The notes: generated by a model not told the origin, from the sequence alone. 64,000 nucleotides of DNA from Corynebacterium macginleyi (GCF_003688935.1 NZ_REGE01000003.1:1-64000); one strand, 5' to 3'; positions 1 through 9,070 are shown, counted from the first letter of the stretch. A program made the numbers and translations.

Positions 1-121
1 AGACACCTCATGCACCGCACAGGAGACGCCAATGGTGACCACAACCAGCTAACCGCCTGACCTCAAACACAGAACTGAATACCGAGCCGAAAGCACAAAC
101 GGCTACACCACTACACGGGAC

Positions 122-553
122 TTGACCACCCCGACTACCACTTGGGATATGGACCAGGCGGCAATGAGGGTAAGCCCAGCCTACTCCACGCCACCGCTCG
201 TCGGTGCTTATGTGGAAGGTCGCGATGGTGTCTGCCGTTGGCCAGGCTGCAACCGACCCGCCTACAGCTGCCAAAAAGATCATCGGATCGATTTCTCAGA
301 GGGAGGAAAAACGACCGCAGGAAATTTAGCCTCGCTGTGCCAACACCACCACAACATAAAAACGGATAGAAGCGCCTTTTACATCATGGATCCTCACAGC
401 GGAGATATTGTCTGGCTGTTCCAAGATGGCCGGTGGGAATACGACGAACCACAGGGGCCTCTAGCTACAAAGAATAAGAACTGGGCGCTGACCGTTGCCC
501 AGGCAATCGCCGCGCGGCGACGCAACGCCGCCAAAGAAAGGACCGATACTTAA
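122..553 (+). pseudogene. HNH endonuclease C-terminal remnant (DUF222/13E12-type)
   Basis: The reading frame carries the typical C-terminal HNH module of the DUF222/13E12 repeat proteins: a CRWPGCNRPAY zinc-type motif, then QKDHRIDFSEGG and LCQHHHNIKT, which supply the Cys and His ligands. Full-length relatives are about 400-500 residues with an N-terminal DUF222 domain; here only about 140-165 residues remain. An in-frame stop (50-52) lies just upstream, and the only early start is TTG at 122, with no convincing ribosome site. I infer a truncated or frameshifted remnant, but the left window edge hides whether a broken N-terminal part exists. Its stop overlaps the convergent cysteine desulfurase by four bases. 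Confidence 0.55.
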
Positions 554-1665
554 ACCGTGCGAGCCCGGGCGACGACATCCGGCAAGTGCGCAAGCAGGTA
601 ATCCACATCGTCTTTTGAAGTAAGACGGCCCAAGGTGAAACGGAGGGACCCGATTCCTTCATCTTCGGTGACACCCATCGCCGACAACACATGAGACATG
701 CGGTTGACGCCTGCACTGCAGGCACTGCCAGTCGATGCCTCAATCTGCAGCGAGTCCAGCAACATGATGAGACTATCGCCATCGCTCCCAGGGAAAGAAA
801 CATGCAGGTGCGAGTGCAAGCATGGCTCGGTGGAATTGACGAGGACGTTATCAATGGAAGAGACAATCCCCTCCCGCAGCTTGTTCCGTAGTGCAGCGAC
901 GCGTTCGGATTCGGCAGCGCTTTCGGCAATAGACTCCTCCAAAGCCGCGGCGAGCGCGGAGGCGCCGGCTACGTCTACCGTGCCGGGGCGAAGCCCGCGC
1001 TCTTGCCCGCCGCCGTAGTAAATCGGCTGTGGTGCAGGGGTACGCTTCGCCAATAGCACGCCGATACCGCGCGGGCCGCCAAATTTGTGGGCGCTGGCGG
1101 CAAGCGTCGTCAGACCCAACTCTGTAAAGTTGATTGGAAGCTTGCCCGCTACCTGCACCGCATCCACGTGCATCGGAATACCAGATTGTTGCGCGAGGGT
1201 TGCGAGCTTTTCGATGGGCTGAACCGCACCGGTTTCGTTATTGGCCCACATGCAGGTGGCAACATCGGCAGGCTGAGCGAATGCACCCTTATCGCTGACA
1301 TGGCCACTGCGGTCCACCGGGAGCAGATCGACATTGGCGCCGTCTCGGGCAAGCTTGCTTACGGTATCGCGCACCGCTGGATGCTCAATATCCGTCGAGA
1401 TAATGCGGTTGGTTTTTCCCGCCGCATAAAGCCCCTGGATAGCGATATTATCTGCTTCAGTACCAGAGGAGGTAAAGACGACCTCGATGGGTTCGCACCC
1501 AAGGAGGGAGGCGACCTTCTCGCGGGCATCATCCAGCACGGAACGGGCCCTGCGCCCCGAAGCGTACTGCGCGCTAGAATTAAGCGACCCGGAGGCGGCA
1601 ACCCATGCGTCAATGGCGGATTGGCGCATCGGTTGGGTTGCTGCGTAGTCGAAATAATGCGGCAT
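550..1665 (-). CDS. cysteine desulfurase (NifS/IscS family)
   Basis: PLP-dependent enzyme that takes sulfur from L-cysteine as a persulfide for tRNA thiolation or Fe-S assembly. The 371-residue length is normal. Visible are the N-terminal YFDYAATQPM signature, the PLP lysine in SAHKFGGPRGIG (about residue 195), and the catalytic cysteine loop STGSACSAG (about residue 315). The start ATG overlaps the etfA stop by one base (TAATG), so it is co-translated with etfBA. In other corynebacteria I recall the same etfB-etfA-nifS order, usually followed by mnmA/trmU, so sulfur supply for tRNA 2-thiouridine is plausible. Here the next gene is an HNH remnant instead, and mnmA is not visible. Which desulfurase paralogue this is cannot be settled from the window. 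Confidence 0.93.
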   Translation of the reverse strand: MPHYFDYAATQPMRQSAIDAWVAASGSLNSSAQYASGRRARSVLDDAREKVASLLGCEPIEVVFTSSGTEADNIAIQGLYAAGKTNRIISTDIEHPAVRDTVSKLARDGANVDLLPVDRSGHVSDKGAFAQPADVATCMWANNETGAVQPIEKLATLAQQSGIPMHVDAVQVAGKLPINFTELGLTTLAASAHKFGGPRGIGVLLAKRTPAPQPIYYGGGQERGLRPGTVDVAGASALAAALEESIAESAAESERVAALRNKLREGIVSSIDNVLVNSTEPCLHSHLHVSFPGSDGDSLIMLLDSLQIEASTGSACSAGVNRMSHVLSAMGVTEDEGIGSLRFTLGRLTSKDDVDYLLAHLPDVVARARTV

Positions 1666-2606
1666 TACCGGCGCGCCTTCAGTTCCTCAGTCAGAGCTGG
1701 GGCAATTTCGTGTAGGTCGCCTACGACACCGAGATCTGCGATCTGGAAAAATGGCTCATCTTGGTCCTGGTTGACCACCACGATAGTGCCGGAGGTCTGC
1801 ATGCCCGAAGTATGCTGAATTGCACCGGAAATGCCCAGCCCAATATAGAGATCCGGCGACACAGACACGCCAGTCTGGCCCACCTGGTGGGGGGCGTCGT
1901 AGAAGCCTTCATCGACAGCGTCGCGGGTGGCACCGACGGCACCACCGAGGGCATCGGCAAGCGGCTCTACAATCTCGGCGAAGTTATCGCCTACGCCACG
2001 GCCGCCGCATACCACAATTCGGGCTGCGGTGAGGTCGGGCCGACCAGACTTTTCAGCTGGGGTAAAGGAATTAACCTTGACATCTCTCTCCGTGGCCGCA
2101 GGTAGCGGCATGGGGGCGGGCTGGGCTTCCACCTGCTGGGGCTCTGCTGCGACTGAACCGGGCTGCAGGGTATAAATAGGGCAGCTGCCAGAAGCCTCCG
2201 AGGTGGTCTCGTAAGTGGCGCCGAAAATTGTCATCGTCGCGGAACCATCCGCATTGATAGAGTCCACATTGGAAAGCACACCGGAAGCCAGGCGAGCAGA
2301 CAGGCGGCCAGCAATCTCATTATTCGTCGGGGTGGCGGCTAAGACCATCGGCGCCGGATTTGCCGCGCCTAAGGCATGCAAGGCATCAACTTCAGGGGTC
2401 ACCAGACGCTGGTCATAATCCTCGGCCGTTGCCTGCACCACCTGGGCGGCACCGAGGGCCGCTAGTTCGCCATCAAAAGCATCCGCTTGCTTGCCGACGA
2501 CCACCGCAGACACCGTACCCAACTCGCGTGCAGCAGTAATGAGCTCACTGGTAACGGGGAGAATGCCGTCTGTATCGTGTTCAACAAGTACGTAAACGTG
2601 AGACAT
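1665..2606 (-). CDS. etfA: electron transfer flavoprotein alpha subunit
   Basis: FAD-binding alpha (FixB) subunit of the heterodimeric electron transfer flavoprotein, which carries electrons from acyl-CoA and related dehydrogenases towards the quinone pool. At 313 residues it is normal. The C-terminal FAD domain is clear: GGRGVGDNF, then LYIGLGISGAIQHTSGM and the VVVNQDQDEPFFQIADLGVVGD-type signature (about residues 200-295). The ATG at 2606 is preceded by a good AGGAG site. It follows etfB by 8 bp and overlaps the cysteine desulfurase start, forming an etfB-etfA-nifS operon. The alternative symbol is fixB. Confidence 0.95.
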   Translation of the reverse strand: MSHVYVLVEHDTDGILPVTSELITAARELGTVSAVVVGKQADAFDGELAALGAAQVVQATAEDYDQRLVTPEVDALHALGAANPAPMVLAATPTNNEIAGRLSARLASGVLSNVDSINADGSATMTIFGATYETTSEASGSCPIYTLQPGSVAAEPQQVEAQPAPMPLPAATERDVKVNSFTPAEKSGRPDLTAARIVVCGGRGVGDNFAEIVEPLADALGGAVGATRDAVDEGFYDAPHQVGQTGVSVSPDLYIGLGISGAIQHTSGMQTSGTIVVVNQDQDEPFFQIADLGVVGDLHEIAPALTEELKARR

Positions 2607-2614
2607 TTCTACTC

Positions 2615-3397
2615 CTAAATCAAGTTCTTTGCGGCAAGGAAATCAGCAATCTTCTTCGCAGCATCTTGCGGCTGTGGCTCCGAGATAACCTCACCGGCCG
2701 TGCGCGGTGGGCGCTTGGAAGAAGCAGTTACCCTCGTGGTCGGCGCGACGGCATCAATGCCCAAATCCGCCACACTCAGAGTGGTAATCTCTGCTTTTTT
2801 AGCGGCCATTAGCCCTTTGAAATTAGGGAAGCGTGGCTTATCCGCTTTATCGGTGACTGAAATAATTGCAGGTAGAGCGGCCTCAAGTTCCCAGGTTCCG
2901 CGGGCATCGTCGCGGGTGCCTTTCACTGCGCTGCCTGCAAGCTCCACTTGATGTAGCTCGGTCAACGCGGGTAATTGGCGGTACTCCGCCAACAAACCGG
3001 CAAGCATTCCAGTCGAGGAATCGGAAGCCTCATTACCCAACGTAATCAGTTGGACGTCCTGGAGCGTGTTAATCGCCGCATTGAGCGTCCACGCGGTTGA
3101 CAGTGCATCAGCGCCGGCCAGTGCGTCATCGGATACTAGGACCGCGTCATCTGCACCCATCGCAAGCGCCTTGCGAAGAGCTTCATCCGCTTGCGCGGGT
3201 CCCATCGTCAACGCGACTACACGGTAGTTCTCATCCGGGTTGTCATCGCGCAACCGTAACGCCTGTTCCACGGAATACTCATTAATCTCATCAATGATAT
3301 TATCCACGGAGGTGCGATCCAGGGTGTGATCATCTTCCAAGGATTTGGTGGACCACGTATCTGGTACATGCTTGACCAGAGCCACAATCGTTGGCAT
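2615..3397 (-). CDS. etfB: electron transfer flavoprotein beta subunit
   Basis: AMP-binding beta (FixA) subunit of electron transfer flavoprotein, partner of EtfA directly downstream. The sequence starts PTIVALVKHVPDTW and contains the ETF-beta core VVALTMGPAQADEALRKALA and LITLGNEASDSSTG. About 260 residues, as usual. I prefer the ATG at 3397: a GTG at 3409 is in frame but lies inside the AAGGTG ribosome site that serves the ATG. First gene of an apparent etfB-etfA-nifS operon; 25 bp separate it from the end of the methyltransferase gene upstream, so read-through from that group is possible. Confidence 0.94.
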   Translation of the reverse strand: MPTIVALVKHVPDTWSTKSLEDDHTLDRTSVDNIIDEINEYSVEQALRLRDDNPDENYRVVALTMGPAQADEALRKALAMGADDAVLVSDDALAGADALSTAWTLNAAINTLQDVQLITLGNEASDSSTGMLAGLLAEYRQLPALTELHQVELAGSAVKGTRDDARGTWELEAALPAIISVTDKADKPRFPNFKGLMAAKKAEITTLSVADLGIDAVAPTTRVTASSKRPPRTAGEVISEPQPQDAAKKIADFLAAKNLI

Positions 3398-3422
3398 TGG
3401 GGCAATCACCTTTCAGATAGAT

Positions 3423-4556
3423 TTATCTTGCGTAATTATCTTCGGACGATAATACTCGGGGTTGGCACAGCAAGGCGATACCCTGTGAGCCAATTCGCGT
3501 AATGATAACTGCGAAAGGCCTCGACCCCTTTAACTTCATCTGCTTTCTCAGCTGGTCGGGATCAATATCGACCCCGCGCACAAGGATTTCCAGGCTGCCT
3601 GCATCATAAGATTTTAGTACCGACTTTAGGCGCTTTAAGGGAACCTTTTCTATGAATGGAAATCCCGACATTCCCTGCGGAATGCGATTGCCTGTCAAAT
3701 ACGCGATTCGCGGATCGATCTGCCACAATCCCTCGCGCGCGGCGTAATGCTGCACGAGACCGGCGCGCACCACTGCCCCATCGGGATCAATAAGATACGT
3801 GCCGATCTCACCAGCCTCTGGTAAGTGCTGCTCTTCATCTGTTAGCACGTCAACCGACTCCCCTTGAATCATTACCGCCTGCCTGCCAGTTCCAAGGCCA
3901 GGTGTGTAAAGGCATGCTTCCTTAACTGCCCCGTTGACGCTGCTTATGATGACCAATCCATCCCAATCATTGAAATCAAGCCCCGGTGCGCACTTGATGG
4001 CCATGTGTGCGTCCCTGTGCGCAGCTATCAGGTCCGGCAACGGTGGCAGCAAGTCTTCCGGGCGGGAAATCCGTCGCCCTGATTTTCTGCGGGCAGGGTC
4101 GGCGATAATCGCGTCAGCCGCAGAAGTAGTTGTTAGCGCGTCTGCTTGAAAGAAAGAGCCAGAAGCCACATTATGCCGGGCCATGGCAAGGCGCGCGGCG
4201 TCGATATCGGAGCCGATGTAATCAAGGCTGGATGCATAGCCTTCGGTGCCAATGGAACAGGTAACGTCGTGCACGCTGCGCACTCCCCGCTGGCGCAAAA
4301 ACTCGGAACGATAGCGCGCGACGGGCAGCGGGGTGGCTTGCTGGGCTGAATCGCCATCCATAAGCCAAGTCTCAGGCAGCTTTTTGCCCCGTCGGGCAAT
4401 AAGCAGCTCCATAGCGCAGCGCGCATAATCACCGTAGGCAGCTTTCAGCTTTTCTATATCCCGCAGCCGCGAAGCCTTGCTCAGCTCCAAATCCCAGCTG
4501 GTGAGTTCGGCGTTATACTCGCTTAAAAAACGGACTTCGTCGAGGTTAAAACTCAT
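3423..4556 (-). CDS. THUMP-like class I SAM-dependent methyltransferase
   Basis: A 377-residue protein with a class I methyltransferase core in its middle. The SAM-binding segment is DVTCSIGTEG (about residue 100), followed by YIGSDIDAARLAMA and the acceptor-site motif IIADPARRKSGRR (about residue 155). The C-terminal ~90 residues (KVPLKRLKSVLKSYDAG onwards, ending in a short basic strand) match the THUMP-like domain often fused to this group, suggesting an RNA, probably tRNA, substrate. That substrate is inference; the family is largely uncharacterised. The ATG overlaps the end of the Nudix gene by four bases, so the two are translationally coupled. Confidence 0.85.
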   Translation of the reverse strand: MSFNLDEVRFLSEYNAELTSWDLELSKASRLRDIEKLKAAYGDYARCAMELLIARRGKKLPETWLMDGDSAQQATPLPVARYRSEFLRQRGVRSVHDVTCSIGTEGYASSLDYIGSDIDAARLAMARHNVASGSFFQADALTTTSAADAIIADPARRKSGRRISRPEDLLPPLPDLIAAHRDAHMAIKCAPGLDFNDWDGLVIISSVNGAVKEACLYTPGLGTGRQAVMIQGESVDVLTDEEQHLPEAGEIGTYLIDPDGAVVRAGLVQHYAAREGLWQIDPRIAYLTGNRIPQGMSGFPFIEKVPLKRLKSVLKSYDAGSLEILVRGVDIDPDQLRKQMKLKGSRPFAVIITRIGSQGIALLCQPRVLSSEDNYAR

Positions 4557-5380
4557 ATGCGCTCGGTGGGGGTGGTGGCAAAATATTCCGCATACTGCGG
4601 ATCGTTTCTGGGATCGCCGATGACGGGGCGAAGGTCGGACGATGAAGCATCATCAAGCACTTCCTGTACGGTGGAGTATTTGCATAGCCGCTGCATCTGC
4701 GCCCACGTAGGAACTACAAGGCGGACAAGTCCGGCCCGCCAGCCTTCCAGGACGAGCTGCGGCGAAAACCACCCAGCGTCATCGGCCTCGTGGGTATCCC
4801 CGTCCGGTTCCTGCCCACGCGGGAGCACGGCGACGAAGAAAAAGGTATCGAACCAATGATTTTTGCTTTGCCCTACCCACCGGGCCCATGGAAAGAGCAT
4901 ATCGGTATCGACGCGCATCCCGTTATTGCTGAGGAATTCGGTAAAGGAGATGGTGTGATTTTCCAACAGCCTTCGCTCGCGGTAATACCCGCGTACATCA
5001 GAAATCTTGCCATAATCCCGGATAGCAAATAAGATACCGGATTCCTCGAAGAGCTCCCGGGCCGCGGCAAAGACTAAAGCGTGTGCCTTGTACTTGGTCA
5101 CGCCCATACGCCGAGCCATAGACACGACGGACTTTCCGGCCCACAAGTTACCGGAACCCCAAGAGCGCGGTGGAAAATCGCGCGGGTCTACCCCACCGCC
5201 GGGGAATACGGCATGGCCCGGGTAGTTACGCATGGTGCTCACGCGTTCTTGCACCCATACCTCGAGCCCTTCGGGGCCATCGCGAAGCAACAGCACGGTC
5301 GCTGCCATACGCCCACCGTTGAACCCGGTGAGATCGTTGGAATCGATCGCATCGAGCCGGTCATGAATCTCGTTGTCCAT
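4553..5380 (-). CDS. Nudix hydrolase
   Basis: Nudix-fold pyrophosphohydrolase of 275 residues. The Nudix box is interrupted by an insertion: GHAVFPGGGVDPRDF (about residues 55-70), then AARELFEESGILFA (about residues 108-121), giving the catalytic REx2EExGI pattern. The long spacing between the glycines and the REx2EE helix resembles CoA/acyl-CoA or NUDT7/19-like members, but the substrate cannot be read from sequence. An ATG at 5380 overlaps the ABC ATPase stop (TGATG); a TTG one codon earlier is less likely. It sits in a tightly packed ABC ATPase-Nudix-methyltransferase operon. Confidence 0.88.
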   Translation of the reverse strand: MDNEIHDRLDAIDSNDLTGFNGGRMAATVLLLRDGPEGLEVWVQERVSTMRNYPGHAVFPGGGVDPRDFPPRSWGSGNLWAGKSVVSMARRMGVTKYKAHALVFAAARELFEESGILFAIRDYGKISDVRGYYRERRLLENHTISFTEFLSNNGMRVDTDMLFPWARWVGQSKNHWFDTFFFVAVLPRGQEPDGDTHEADDAGWFSPQLVLEGWRAGLVRLVVPTWAQMQRLCKYSTVQEVLDDASSSDLRPVIGDPRNDPQYAEYFATTPTERI

Positions 5381-6216
5381 CAAGATATCCGGCGGGCAAA
5401 GTATCGCTTCCCAATGCGATCCACTTCAATGGGCTGGTGGAAAGCCTTGGAAAAGTTTTCCGAGGTCAGCACGGAATCGATCATCCCTTTTGCTACCACC
5501 TCTCCTTCATCCAGAAGCATCGCGTGGGTAAAGCCATACGGGATTTCTTCCACGTGGTGGGTAATCATAACGATGGCCGGGGCATCCGGATCCATGGCGA
5601 GATCGCCCAAGTATCTCACAAGATCCTCGCGACCCCCGAGATCCATACCTGCGGAAGGCTCATCGAGGATGAGTAGCTCCGGGTTGGACATCAAGGCGCG
5701 GGCGAGGATGACGCGCTTCTTTTCACCTTCCGAAAGCGTCTTCCACGTGCGTTCCTTTAAGTGGCTGGCGCCGACCCGGGCCAAAATGTCATCGGCGCGG
5801 GAAAAGTCCATATCGTGGTACTCTTCGCGCCACCGGCCCAGAACTGCATAACCGGCGGAAATAACAAGGTCGTGGACTCTCTCATCCGCGGGAATACGCG
5901 ATTGTACGGCGGCAGAGGAAAGACCAATCAGCGCGCGAAGATCCCGCATATCGGTCTTGCCAATTTGCTCACCCATCAAAAAGGCCGTGCCCTTGGTAGG
6001 AAATTCCTCTGCGGCCGCCATGCGGACCAGGGAGGTCTTTCCGGCACCGTTCGGCCCGATAATGACCCAGCGTTCATCGAGCTCGACTTGCCAGTCCACA
6101 GGCCCTACCAAGTTCTTGCCACCGCGGCGCAACTCCACGCCACGGAAGTCGATGAGCCAGTCTTCATCAGTTGGGGTTACGTCGTTCACGTCTTCCATTG
6201 TGACTGATTTATTCAC
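5380..6216 (-). CDS. stand-alone ABC transporter ATP-binding protein
   Basis: A 278-residue ABC ATPase with every motif: Walker A IIGPNGAGKTSL (about residue 52), a Q-loop region, signature LSEGEKKRVILARAL (about residue 160), Walker B LLILDEPSAGMD and the switch histidine in MITHHVEEIP. No permease gene is adjacent; it is coupled instead to the Nudix gene (TGATG overlap). It looks like the conserved actinobacterial orphan ATPases related to ModF or iron/metal importers, but the substrate and membrane partner are unknown. The start may be GTG 6216 or ATG 6198 (six residues shorter); neither has a strong ribosome site. Confidence 0.9.
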   Translation of the reverse strand: MNKSVTMEDVNDVTPTDEDWLIDFRGVELRRGGKNLVGPVDWQVELDERWVIIGPNGAGKTSLVRMAAAEEFPTKGTAFLMGEQIGKTDMRDLRALIGLSSAAVQSRIPADERVHDLVISAGYAVLGRWREEYHDMDFSRADDILARVGASHLKERTWKTLSEGEKKRVILARALMSNPELLILDEPSAGMDLGGREDLVRYLGDLAMDPDAPAIVMITHHVEEIPYGFTHAMLLDEGEVVAKGMIDSVLTSENFSKAFHQPIEVDRIGKRYFARRIS

Positions 6217-6248
6217 CGCCCGCAGTAATTGACACAGCTCCGCCGACT

Positions 6249-7175
6249 TTAATACAGCACGTTCGCCAGCATCGTGCGTGCCTTAAGGACACGGGGATCA
6301 TTGCTTGCAAAAAGACCGAAGAACTCAAGCAGTCGCTGCCTCAGCTGAGCCTTCTCATCGCCGCCTGCGAACTGCATCGTCTCAATAAGACGGTCGAAAG
6401 CCTTTTCTGGGGCACCTGCCACGACTTCGGCATCAGCGGCACGCATCTGCTTGTCGATGTCCCCCTTATCCCCATCCGCAGCAACAATCGGGTCCTCGGT
6501 TTGGTTTGCAAGATCTAGCCGCTTTAAAATCACGGCGGTATCACGCGCCCGCTTAATCTGCACATTATCACGATCCGATTCCAAAATAGACTCATAAATC
6601 TTTATTGCGCCATCGAAATCGCCGGCGTTTAAGAAAGATTCTGCCTCCTGCAGGCGAGGGTCATCCTCTTCTTCCTCGTGTGCAGCAGCCGGAGTGGGCT
6701 CAAGGCCCTTAAGCTGCGGGCCCACTTTTTCTACCAGGCTATCCAACCACCGCTGGAGGGCCTCCTTGGGCTGGGCTCCCTCGAAATTAGTAAGCGGTTG
6801 TCCGGCAGCAATGGCTACCACGGTAGGCAGATTTTTCACCCCAAAGGCTTGCGCAACCTGCGGAGTGGCCTCCGCATCGACGTAGCCTACGAGGAATTTC
6901 AAGTTGCCCGCCACCGCTAATTCCTGCAGGTCGTGCTTCAGCTGCTCGGACTGAGTAGAACGCGGTGTGCCGATGAGTACGACGACCGGAACCTCGGTGG
7001 AGCGGCGCAACACGTCAGAATCGAAGTTCGCCTCGGTGATGGTAAAAAATGGCTGGACTCGGCTAGCCTGTCCAGCTGCCGCCTGCTCTTGCGCCTGCTG
7101 TCGGGCTTCAGCACGCGCCTTGACCTGGCTGAGATCGAGCGCACCGCCCACATACGCATTATTCGCAGAAGTCAT
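6249..7175 (-). CDS. YbbN/CnoX-like thioredoxin-fold protein with TPR-like C-terminus
   Basis: 308 residues. After a Gln/Ala-rich N-terminal stretch, residues about 48-155 form a thioredoxin fold (VPVVVLIGTPRSTQSEQL, then VGYVDAEATPQVAQAFGV and NLPTVVAIAAG with the cis-proline). The position of the redox CxxC carries TPRSTQ, so no disulfide chemistry is expected. Residues about 175-305 resemble the tetratricopeptide tail of E. coli CnoX (YbbN), an ATP-independent holdase that passes clients to GroEL or DnaK. A chaperone role is therefore inferred from family and architecture. The start overlaps the stop of the upstream small gene (TAATG). Confidence 0.85.
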   Translation of the reverse strand: MTSANNAYVGGALDLSQVKARAEARQQAQEQAAAGQASRVQPFFTITEANFDSDVLRRSTEVPVVVLIGTPRSTQSEQLKHDLQELAVAGNLKFLVGYVDAEATPQVAQAFGVKNLPTVVAIAAGQPLTNFEGAQPKEALQRWLDSLVEKVGPQLKGLEPTPAAAHEEEEDDPRLQEAESFLNAGDFDGAIKIYESILESDRDNVQIKRARDTAVILKRLDLANQTEDPIVAADGDKGDIDKQMRAADAEVVAGAPEKAFDRLIETMQFAGGDEKAQLRQRLLEFFGLFASNDPRVLKARTMLANVLY

Positions 7176-7483
7176 TAATCCTCCTTAGCTAAACGACGAT
7201 TCACGGCATCTACTTTATCTGTCAGTTGGTTTGTCACACCTTCGCGGATATCAGCCTTAACTACCAATGAAGTGCGCGGCGATACCGCCCGCACCGCTTC
7301 CGTAGCTTTTTTGATCGTCCCAAATACCTCGTCCCACTCACCTTCTAAGAGGGTAAACATGGCGTTGGTTTCATTGGGCAAGCCGGATTCGCGAACCACG
7401 CGGACCGCCTCCGCCACGGCATCTGCCATCTCGCCCGAGTCATTATCCACCACTGCAGGTGCTACTGAAAATGCAACAATCAT
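7175..7483 (-). CDS. MTH1187/YqgV-type thiamine-binding family protein
   Basis: A 102-residue protein beginning MIVAFSVAPA, with the compact ferredoxin-like fold of the MTH1187 family: SGLPNETNAMFTLLEGEWDEVF in the middle and PRTSLVVKADIREG near the end. Members bind thiamine or a related ligand in structures, but their cellular role is poorly known. A longer frame (to 7648) exists, but it overlaps the zinc-ribbon gene, and homologues start at this MIVAF methionine. Upstream spacing is 10 bp and it couples to the YbbN-like gene by TAATG. Confidence 0.78.
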   Translation of the reverse strand: MIVAFSVAPAVVDNDSGEMADAVAEAVRVVRESGLPNETNAMFTLLEGEWDEVFGTIKKATEAVRAVSPRTSLVVKADIREGVTNQLTDKVDAVNRRLAKED

Positions 7484-7493
7484 GCCCGCGAGT

Positions 7494-7778
7494 CTACCTT
7501 CGCTCCCAGCAGTGCCGATGCCAATGGCGGCGATCGTCGCCTTGCCTACCGGTATCACGCGGCCAGGCGACGATGTGAGCGACTCCTGGCGGAATATTTT
7601 GATTACATTCTGGGCAAATATAATATTTTTGCGCCCGCGCGGAACCAATATGCCGCATGATATGAGGCTCTCCGTGCGTCCACCTAGGCCCTTCGACCGT
7701 CTGCGAACCCAAAAAGGTTGAGCCGTCTTCTGGCAACGGCCGGGATTGCTGTGGTTTTCGCCGATTTCGCCGTGGCAT
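7494..7778 (-). CDS. small zinc-ribbon-like protein
   Basis: 94 residues, strongly basic and Arg/His-rich. Its centre has YYICPECNQNIPPG and a distal WHRHCWERR, so two cysteines of a CxxC knuckle plus His/Cys near the C-terminus could bind one zinc ion. Its ATG overlaps the nucS stop (TAATG), and it is followed 10 bp later by the MTH1187-type gene. I recall similar short proteins, often mislabelled as ATP/GTP-binding, next to nucS in other actinobacteria. Function unknown; translational coupling suggests co-expression with NucS, and nucleic-acid binding is only a guess from the basic composition. Confidence 0.72.
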   Translation of the reverse strand: MPRRNRRKPQQSRPLPEDGSTFLGSQTVEGPRWTHGEPHIMRHIGSARAQKYYICPECNQNIPPGVAHIVAWPRDTGRQGDDRRHWHRHCWERR

Positions 7779-8470
7779 TAAAATAACCGCAATTCTTTCG
7801 ATTCAAGTCCGCGCAGCTCCTGGTAGTCCAAGACCACACAGCGTATCCCGCGGTCTTCGGCTAGCATTCGGGCTTGCGGTTTGATCTCCTGGGCCGCAAA
7901 AATCCCGGATACCGGGGCGATTAACTCATCGCGGTTCAGCAGATCCAGGTAGCGGGTTAATTGCTCTACTCCATCGATGCCACCGCGGCGTTTAACCTCC
8001 ACGGCGACATTCCGGTTATCAGCGTCCTTAGCCATGATGTCTACCGGACCGATGGCAGTAGGGTACTCACGGCGGACCAGGGTAAAATTAGAGCCCAAGG
8101 TATCTATCTTCTCAGCCAAAAGCTCCTGCAAGTGTGCCTCCACACCATCTTTGACCAGCCCGGGGTCCTCGCCCATGTCATAGGAGATATCCTCGTGGAT
8201 TTTCGCAATTGTGATGCGCAATTGCTCCCCTTTCGGGTTTTCCACTAGCCACAACACCTCGCCTGTGTCATTGCCATCGACGTCCTCAATGGCGGATTCA
8301 TTCACGGTGCACGGCGGGGTCATCCAATTCAGAGGCTTGTACGCGCGGTCATCGGCATGCACCGATACCGAGCCATCTGCTTTGATGATAAGCAGGCGGT
8401 CCGCCAAGGGCAGGTGGGCGTCGAGCCGTCCCACGTAATCAACTGAACAACGGGCGATTACTAAGCGCAT
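7778..8470 (-). CDS. nucS: mismatch-specific endonuclease NucS (EndoMS)
   Basis: 230 residues, the usual length. NucS/EndoMS cuts both strands at mismatches and is the core of non-canonical mismatch repair in actinobacteria and some archaea that lack MutS/MutL. The N-terminal dimerisation domain starts [20 protein letters not shown]; the C-terminal RecB-like nuclease carries GPVDIMAKD and [10 protein letters not shown], the Asp and Glu-x-Lys metal-binding core. The protein ends LRLF, a short hydrophobic tail resembling the beta-clamp-binding peptide reported for corynebacterial NucS. It leads a group with the zinc-ribbon, thiamine-binding and YbbN-like genes. Confidence 0.95.
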   Translation of the reverse strand: MRLVIARCSVDYVGRLDAHLPLADRLLIIKADGSVSVHADDRAYKPLNWMTPPCTVNESAIEDVDGNDTGEVLWLVENPKGEQLRITIAKIHEDISYDMGEDPGLVKDGVEAHLQELLAEKIDTLGSNFTLVRREYPTAIGPVDIMAKDADNRNVAVEVKRRGGIDGVEQLTRYLDLLNRDELIAPVSGIFAAQEIKPQARMLAEDRGIRCVVLDYQELRGLESKELRLF

Positions 8471-8491
8471 GGCTACTACCCTAGCCTGTTA

Positions 8492-8971
8492 CTAGTGGCG
8501 CTTGGACTGGCGGGTAACTCGTTGCCGCAACCGCTTGTAATCGAAGCGCTGTTGCCGCTTGGACGGCGCCGCCTCAACCCAGGCTTCAAAGGCCATAATC
8601 CCACGGGCATCGGAAGCCAACTCGTATTCCGCATCCCCGGTCCTAAAGTGCACCACTTCGGTTGCATGAGACATAAAAGAAGCCTCGTCATCATCTAGGG
8701 AACGAGAGTTCACAATGGTGATGTCGAGGCGGTTGAACCAAAGATTATAGCGCGGAAATACAGAACGCAGTTTGAAGTATTCGACAACTTCGCCGGTATA
8801 TCGCAGTACACCATGGCGCCAAGAATAGCTATCTTTCGCCGGCATTGGGCGCAGCAAAACTGCGGTACCGCGCGAACGCAAGGTAAAAAACCGCAGGGCA
8901 GCCAGCAGGACGAACAGCAATACCACTACCGCTAAGGCCCACAGGACCACCGAGATAACCATTGAATTCAT
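8492..8971 (-). CDS. DUF2550 membrane-anchored protein
   Basis: 159 residues: one N-terminal transmembrane helix (about residues 4-27, VISVVLWALAVVVLLFVLL), then a cytoplasmic beta-rich domain with RYNLWFNRLDITIVNSR and a basic tail (KRLRQRVTRQSKRH). This matches the actinobacterial DUF2550 family, whose gene regularly lies next to atpC. ATG 8971 has a GGAG site seven bases upstream; longer in-frame extensions run into the atp terminator and are rejected. Function unknown. Confidence 0.85.
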   Translation of the reverse strand: MNSMVISVVLWALAVVVLLFVLLAALRFFTLRSRGTAVLLRPMPAKDSYSWRHGVLRYTGEVVEYFKLRSVFPRYNLWFNRLDITIVNSRSLDDDEASFMSHATEVVHFRTGDAEYELASDARGIMAFEAWVEAAPSKRQQRFDYKRLRQRVTRQSKRH

Positions 8972-9070
8972 GGGCTCCACACGCCATCCTTGGTTAGTGA
9001 AAGAATAATTATTTGGATTGTAGCGCTTGATTCCGCTTGCACGCCAATAAGAAAAGACCAAGAAAAAGTG

